Positions 5,798-8,352 of a DNA stretch of 8,352 bases are shown here, one piece after another; position 1 is the first letter of the stretch, and each line of letters opens with the position of its first letter. Where the stretch lies: NCBI GenBank assembly GCA_007127665.1, contig SKYY01000111.1, forward strand, positions 1 through 8,352, given 5' to 3'. A model generated the notes under the pieces. It searched no databases, had not been told where the DNA came from, and worked only from the letters and a program-made list of their open reading frames with translations. A program made the position numbers and the translations under genes. The stretch is from Balneolales bacterium (GTDB lineage: Bacteria > Bacteroidota > Rhodothermia > Balneolales > Natronogracilivirgulaceae).

Positions 5798-6736
5798 TCA
5801 GGAGTCCTTATCCCGCGGCTCCGTACCGTCCCGGAGTTCACGATGATGGCGCACGTGCACCTCTTCCGGCTCCAGATGTATCGTAACCACCGTATTTCCC
5901 CGGAACTTGTCCATGATCTTTTTCTCAAGGATGGTTGCCTCCCGGTGCGCCTCTTCCAGATCGATCCCCGCGCGGAACAATGCATGAAATTCAATCCAAA
6001 GCGTATTCCCCGTACTGCGGTGGCGCAGGTCATGCCAGCCCGTCATCACCTCTCCTGTTTCACCATCAAGAACCTGGCGGATGCAGGTATCGGTCTCGAT
6101 GTCGCTTTGATCCATGAGCCCCGTTGTTGCATATTTTAACAGCCGGTAACCTTCCACCGAGATGTAGACAGCGATTGCCATGGCCACCACGGAATCCAGG
6201 AACATCAACCCGGTACGGGAAATCAGAAAAAGCGTCACAAGCACACCGGCACTGGTATAGACATCGGTGAGCGTATGCTTTCCGTTGCCGGTGATGATCA
6301 TGTTGTCCTCTCTTTTCCCCGTGCGCACCAGCCACGAGCCCAGTACCAGGTTGATCAGTGCAGAAACGAAGATGATACCCGCGCCCGTCTCAATATGAAA
6401 CACTTCAATGCCAATGATCAGACCTTTTATGGACTGGTAGCAGATGGTCAGCGCCGCCACCAGGATCAGCGCGCCCTCCGCTCCCACAGCAAAAAAACCG
6501 ATACGTTCGTGTCCGTAGGGATGATCACTGTCAGGCGGTTTCTGGCTCAAATAGATCCCGAATGTGGAAAACCCGACGGCAAACACATGTACAAAACTCT
6601 CGGCGGCATCAGAAAGCACGCTGTTGGCCCCGGTATACACCCAGGCCGTGAATTTCATCAGGAAAACGAAGATGGAGACGACCAGGCTGATGCGTATGGC
6701 CTTCTCGCTGCGGGTACGTTCACGTTTTTCAGACAT
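5798..6736 (-). CDS. Cation diffusion facilitator (CDF) family metal transporter
   Basis: This 312-residue inner-membrane antiporter probably exports a divalent metal (Zn, Co, Fe, Mn or Cd) in exchange for protons. Six membrane segments are visible at about 13-35, 39-62, 80-102, 118-137, 157-175 and 177-197, and residues 205-297 form the cytoplasmic C-terminal metal-sensing domain (WHDLRHRSTGNTLWIEFH near 234-251; VTIHLEPEE near 284-292). The conserved HPYGHER is at 72-78. The transport site should be built from helices 2 and 5. Helix 5 has the usual HxxxD (His154, Asp158). Helix 2 reads SDAAESFVH (42-50), so by alignment the usual HxxxD or DxxxD becomes ExxxH (Glu46, His50). Length is normal for the family (about 290-320). 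The ATG at 6734-6736 fits; no Shine-Dalgarno sequence. The C-terminal tail is charged. Metal specificity cannot be read from sequence. Confidence 0.92.
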   Translation of the reverse strand: MSEKRERTRSEKAIRISLVVSIFVFLMKFTAWVYTGANSVLSDAAESFVHVFAVGFSTFGIYLSQKPPDSDHPYGHERIGFFAVGAEGALILVAALTICYQSIKGLIIGIEVFHIETGAGIIFVSALINLVLGSWLVRTGKREDNMIITGNGKHTLTDVYTSAGVLVTLFLISRTGLMFLDSVVAMAIAVYISVEGYRLLKYATTGLMDQSDIETDTCIRQVLDGETGEVMTGWHDLRHRSTGNTLWIEFHALFRAGIDLEEAHREATILEKKIMDKFRGNTVVTIHLEPEEVHVRHHRELRDGTEPRDKDS

Positions 6737-6754
6737 CAGCCGGCAGGAATAAAT

Positions 6755-6764
6755 GTGATATCAC
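6755..6764. promoter_or_regulatory. Perfect palindrome upstream of the CDF gene, possible operator
   Basis: GTGATATCAC is a perfect 10-base palindrome 18 bases before the ATG of the CDF gene, in the 133-base gap shared with the divergent cca gene. Metal exporters are often controlled by dimeric repressors that bind palindromes, so an operator is possible, but 10 bases is short and no matching regulator gene is in the window. The rest of the gap shows TATCTTTTG at 6789-6797, one inserted base away from the Bacteroidota TAnnTTTG element facing cca, and little else. Confidence 0.2.
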
Positions 6765-6869
6765 GCCATCTTAAAGTAAAATGATCGTTATCTTTTGTGG
6801 ATATCCAACTGAAAGTATACGAATTCCCACTCATTTTTCACCAACCCTGTTCCAAACTCATTTATTCTC

Positions 6870-8345
6870 TTGCAGGAACTTGAACCGACATATCAGCAGC
6901 TGTTCCGGGATGTTTCCGATGCCGTTTCGGAAATCAGCCAGGAGATCCACGTCATTGGCGGATTTGTCCGGGATTACTACCTGAGGCGCCTTCCGCAAGA
7001 AGGCGAATGTGACATCGATTTTGTGACTGTTGGATCCGGAATCCGGGCTGCGGAAGCCGTTGCCGCTAAACTTGGCACCCGTAAAATTGCCACCTATCGC
7101 CGGTTCGGCACGGCACAGGTCACCTGGGGACGCTTTTCGCTGGAGTTTGTGGGAGCCCGCAGGGAGAGTTACCGGCCGGATTCGCGTAAACCCGCCGTTG
7201 AGGACGGCACTCTTGAGGATGACCAGCATCGGCGTGATTTTACCATCAATGCGCTCTCCTGGTCTCTCAATCCGGATAATTACGGGGTACTGAACGACCC
7301 TTTCAACGGATTGCGGGACCTGCAGGACCATATCATCCGAACCCCGGTGGACCCGGAGCAGACCTTCCGCGACGATCCGCTCCGCATGATCCGGGCAGTT
7401 CGTTTTGCCAGTCAGCTTCATTTCAGTATTGCGCCCGAGACAAAGAAAGCGATTGTAAAGATGGCTCCCCGGCTGGAAATCGTCTCCCGGGAACGCATCA
7501 TTGACGAGCTCAATAAAATCGTGATGTGCGACCAACCCTCATCCGGATTCCTCCTTCTCAATGAAACCGGACTGCTGGAGCAGTTTTTCCCGGAACTTCG
7601 CGAACTGCAGGGCGTGGAGGAGATTCATGGCCTGCGGCACAAGGATAATTTCCACCATACGCTGAAAGTGCTGGACAATGTAGCACTTGTATCGGACAAT
7701 CTCTGGCTGCGCTGGGCAGCCATCATGCATGACATCGCCAAGCCGGCCACCAAACGGTTTGACCCGAAACAAGGATGGACCTTCCACGGCCACGATGCGC
7801 TGGGCGCCCGGATGGTCCCGCGCCTTTTCCGGCGCCTTGGCCTGCCGCTCGATGAACGTATGCGCTACGTCAGAAAACTTGTCCGTCTGCATCTGCGCCC
7901 TATCGCATTGGCAACTGAAGAGGTGACGGACAGCGCTATCCGAAGGCTCATCTTTGAAGCTGGTGACACCCTCGAAGACCTGATGACCCTCTGTCGCGCC
8001 GATATCACCAGCAAGAACCACCAGAAAATCCGCCAGTTCCTCAAAAACTTCGACTTCGTTGAAAAACGGATTGGCGAAGTGGAAGAGAAGGACCGTATCC
8101 GCAACTGGCAGCCACCGGTGGACGGCAACGAGATCATGAAGATCTGCGGTATCGGGCCCGGACCGGAAATCGGCCGCATCAAATCGGCCATCGAGGAGGC
8201 CATTCTGGACGGCACCATCCCCAACACCCGTGAAGCCGCCCTGGAATACCTGCACTCCCTGGCCGAAACTGTGCCTCAGCAGCAGGGGGATGAAACCCCG
8301 GTAAACGGCAAAAAGAAAGCAAAAAACGCATCCAACAGAACATAA
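6870..8345 (+). CDS. cca: CCA tRNA nucleotidyltransferase, class II, with HD domain
   Basis: This 491-residue cytoplasmic enzyme adds or repairs the 3'-terminal CCA of tRNAs using CTP and ATP without a nucleic-acid template. The class II head domain shows VIGGFVRD (28-35), the catalytic pair Asp48/Asp50 in CDIDFVTVGSG (47-57), EDDQHRRDFTINAL (116-129), TFRDDPLRMIRAVRFASQL (165-183) and SRERIIDEL (206-214), which covers the nucleotide- and tRNA-selecting motifs in the expected order. An HD-type hydrolase domain follows: HKDNFHHTL (257-265), IMHDIAKP (285-292, His287-Asp288) and TFHGHDALGA (304-313). Such domains carry phosphatase or phosphodiesterase activity in related enzymes. The tail (468-491) is Gln/Lys-rich and probably disordered. 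The frame is open from 6813 (stop at 6810-6812) but has no upstream ATG or GTG; TTG at 6870-6872 gives an N-terminus of family-like length, so I take it as start. No Shine-Dalgarno sequence. Confidence 0.94.
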   Translation: MQELEPTYQQLFRDVSDAVSEISQEIHVIGGFVRDYYLRRLPQEGECDIDFVTVGSGIRAAEAVAAKLGTRKIATYRRFGTAQVTWGRFSLEFVGARRESYRPDSRKPAVEDGTLEDDQHRRDFTINALSWSLNPDNYGVLNDPFNGLRDLQDHIIRTPVDPEQTFRDDPLRMIRAVRFASQLHFSIAPETKKAIVKMAPRLEIVSRERIIDELNKIVMCDQPSSGFLLLNETGLLEQFFPELRELQGVEEIHGLRHKDNFHHTLKVLDNVALVSDNLWLRWAAIMHDIAKPATKRFDPKQGWTFHGHDALGARMVPRLFRRLGLPLDERMRYVRKLVRLHLRPIALATEEVTDSAIRRLIFEAGDTLEDLMTLCRADITSKNHQKIRQFLKNFDFVEKRIGEVEEKDRIRNWQPPVDGNEIMKICGIGPGPEIGRIKSAIEEAILDGTIPNTREAALEYLHSLAETVPQQQGDETPVNGKKKAKNASNRT

Positions 8346-8352
8346 CCGTTCC

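Noticed and set aside
6858..8255. Two long minus-strand frames opposite cca (225 and 238 codons)
   Set aside because: They mirror the coding strand of a well-supported gene and contain no recognisable protein motifs.

Overview
The window is an ordinary chromosomal stretch of six protein-coding genes. It most resembles a Bacteroidota-type bacterium, perhaps the Balneolota/Rhodothermota side. The reasons are indirect: none of the starts checked has a clear Shine-Dalgarno sequence, some leaders are A/T-rich, base composition is moderate, and the gene set (long glycogen branching enzyme, LolC/E-type permease, class II CCA enzyme with an HD domain, long sugar nucleotidyltransferase with a beta-helix tail) fits that group. 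The phylum is an inference; no marker gene settles it.

Layout from left to right. Bases 1-1004 (minus) are the first 334 codons of glycogen branching enzyme GlgB, cut by the window edge. A 122-base AT-rich divergent gap separates it from a LolC/LolE-type permease (1127-2380, plus). That gene converges on a membrane-anchored MurF-type Mur ligase (2525-4267, minus). Between their stops lies a degenerate tandem array with a unit of about 22 bases, whose last unit runs into the end of the Mur ligase gene. Upstream of the Mur ligase is a good sigma-70-like promoter. After it come three tandem copies (103, 120 and 95 bases; 4373-4690) of a structured element that ends exactly at the start codon of a sugar-phosphate nucleotidyltransferase (4691-5698, plus). 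Next is a convergent cation diffusion facilitator transporter (5798-6736, minus), then a divergent gap and a CCA-adding enzyme that appears to start with TTG (6870-8345, plus).

The genes alternate in strand and no multi-gene operon is visible. They serve separate housekeeping roles: glycogen, lipoprotein or envelope transport, peptidoglycan precursors, nucleotide sugars, metal efflux and tRNA maturation. I found no defence system, mobile element gene, CRISPR array, tRNA or rRNA.

The strongest candidate for something undescribed is the triple leader repeat at 4373-4690. Each unit starts with ATGAA, holds a small hairpin followed by a 16-base core (CACACAGRAGCATGAT), and is closed by a long-range stem. 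The pairing survives sequence change between units: a symmetric deletion shortens the hairpin in unit C, and the diverged unit B uses different bases for both stems. This points to a structured RNA, or a hairpin-type repeat, reiterated directly in front of one gene.
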